A DNA stretch of 5,687 nucleotides, taken from positions 1 to 5,687 of the forward strand of contig JAZNQL010000007.1 in assembly GCA_045590155.1 (NCBI GenBank), read 5' to 3'. This DNA comes from JAZNQL01 sp045590155. GTDB lineage: Bacteria > Bacillota > Clostridia > UMGS1883 > UMGS1540. Positions within the stretch are counted from its first letter, which is position 1; every line of letters starts with the position of its first letter. This document shows positions 4,952-5,687 of this stretch, in pieces. The notes beneath the pieces were generated by a model. That model was not told where the DNA came from and ran no database searches. It saw nothing but the letters and a program-made list of their open reading frames with translations. The translations under genes and the position numbers were made by a program.

Positions 4952-5687
4952 TTGTAAAAAAAAGCATTAGTTTATTAAAAACATTTTTTGCGCTTTTACT
5001 GACAGTAACCCTGATTTCTCTTTTGTGCACTCAAAACGATATCGAAGCAACAGAGGAGATAGAACCAAAACAAGTAATAATAGGAGGAAACACCATAGGA
5101 ATATCCATGTATTTTGAAGGGGTATTGGTAGTGGGATTTTCTGATATAGTTTCAAATGGAAAATATACATCTCCAGCAAAAGATTCGGGTATAAAAAAAG
5201 GAGATATAATTTATTTGGTAAACGGGAAAAAAATAAATGAGAGCGATGAATTCAGTAAGCTTGTTGAACAATCAGAAGGAAAAACACTTAATTTAGGGAT
5301 AAAGAGAGAAAATAAAATTTTAACGAAAAAAGTTAGACCCGCATTTTACGATGATGCCTATAAATACAAAATAGGAGCATGGGTTAGAGATAGCATAGCG
5401 GGAATAGGAACTGTAACTTATATTGAACCAGAAAATTTGAAGTTTGCGGCTCTTGGTCATAAAGTGGAAGATGCAGAAACTAAAACAATGCCTTCTGGGA
5501 ATTTAGGAAACATACGTTTTTGTGAAAATATGCAGGTAATACGAGGTAAAGAAGGAATACCAGGAGGTTTACAAGGAGATTTTTTAAATATAAAATGCGG
5601 GACAACAAAGAAAAATACCAAAAGCGGAATCTTTGGGACACTGTATAAAGAAAGTGAAGGCGAAATAGTATTTACTGCAAAATCAAA
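4951..5687 (+). CDS. spoIVB: SpoIVB, sporulation signalling serine peptidase (S55), 3' truncated by window
   Basis: SpoIVB is made in the forespore, crosses into the intermembrane space and, in Bacillus, cleaves SpoIVFA so that SpoIVFB can process pro-sigmaK. The visible 245 residues contain an N-terminal membrane anchor (about 8-26), the family sequence VIIGGNTIGISMYFEGVLVVGF, a PDZ domain (SGIKKGDIIYLVNGKKI onward) and the start of the S55 peptidase domain (KIGAWVRDSIAGIGTVTYIEP, then AALGHKVED). His170 in ALGH is the presumed catalytic histidine; the catalytic Ser and Asp lie beyond the window. The frame is open from 4909 but has no ATG, GTG or TTG before TTG at 5023, which would remove the anchor. 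AGGGGGTGG (4936-4944) points to ATT at 4951, 9 nt after the GGGGG core. The out-of-frame TTG at 4952 is followed directly by TAA. In many spore formers spo0A follows spoIVB, so it may lie just outside. Confidence 0.9.
   Translation, partial: MVKKSISLLKTFFALLLTVTLISLLCTQNDIEATEEIEPKQVIIGGNTIGISMYFEGVLVVGFSDIVSNGKYTSPAKDSGIKKGDIIYLVNGKKINESDEFSKLVEQSEGKTLNLGIKRENKILTKKVRPAFYDDAYKYKIGAWVRDSIAGIGTVTYIEPENLKFAALGHKVEDAETKTMPSGNLGNIRFCENMQVIRGKEGIPGGLQGDFLNIKCGTTKKNTKSGIFGTLYKESEGEIVFTAKS

Noticed and set aside
4967..5179. 70-codon minus-strand frame opposite the spoIVB N-terminus
   Set aside because: It is the antisense shadow of the recognised SpoIVB frame, with no SD or family resemblance.
5107..5687. 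ATG at 5107 as the spoIVB start, with AGGA at 5097-5100
   Set aside because: It would remove the membrane anchor and part of the conserved VIIGGNTIGISMYFEGV segment; SpoIVB must be exported to work.
5023..5687. TTG at 5023 as the spoIVB start
   Set aside because: No SD precedes it and it would delete most of the transmembrane anchor.

Overview
The window reads as a chromosomal segment of a low-GC, endospore-forming Clostridia-type Firmicute. The evidence is AT-rich DNA, strong AGGAGG-like ribosome binding sites, a canonical tig-clpP-clpX block, and two genes whose proteins match sporulation families (PdaA and SpoIVB). All six genes lie on the + strand. No mobile element, CRISPR, tRNA or rRNA is visible.

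Layout. Positions 1-64 hold a good sigmaA-like promoter and ribosome binding site. Trigger factor (65-1411) overlaps clpP (1377-1958) by 35 nt. A perfect GAAA-tetraloop hairpin sits between clpP and clpX (2016-3314). Eleven nt after clpX comes an esterase-D-family hydrolase (3326-4054), whose stop codon lies in the 5' arm of an intrinsic terminator (4053-4080). After the terminator come a PdaA-like lipoprotein deacetylase (about 4122-4892) and spoIVB, which runs off the right edge (about 4951-5687+).

Function. The first three genes form the co-translational folding and ATP-dependent proteolysis module: ribosome-bound chaperone, protease chamber, unfoldase. The esterase is a likely passenger of that operon. 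The last two genes belong to late sporulation: cortex peptidoglycan modification, and the intermembrane-space protease that signals sigmaK activation in Bacillus.

Most unusual part (about 4050-4960). Neither sporulation gene has an ATG, GTG or TTG in frame at the position set by its Shine-Dalgarno (SD). In both, the only plausible initiator is ATT (AUU). In both, the SD lies in the 3' arm of a long predicted mRNA hairpin (4096-4125 and 4904-4951). For pdaA a TATAAT box is placed so that a locally started transcript would begin inside the 5' arm and lack the hairpin; for spoIVB a weaker box allows the same. This suggests, as inference, that transcripts reading through from the housekeeping clp operon have their sporulation cistrons translationally locked, while locally initiated transcripts are open. 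AUU initiation would lower output further. This has not been tested and rests on hand pairing and reading-frame analysis.
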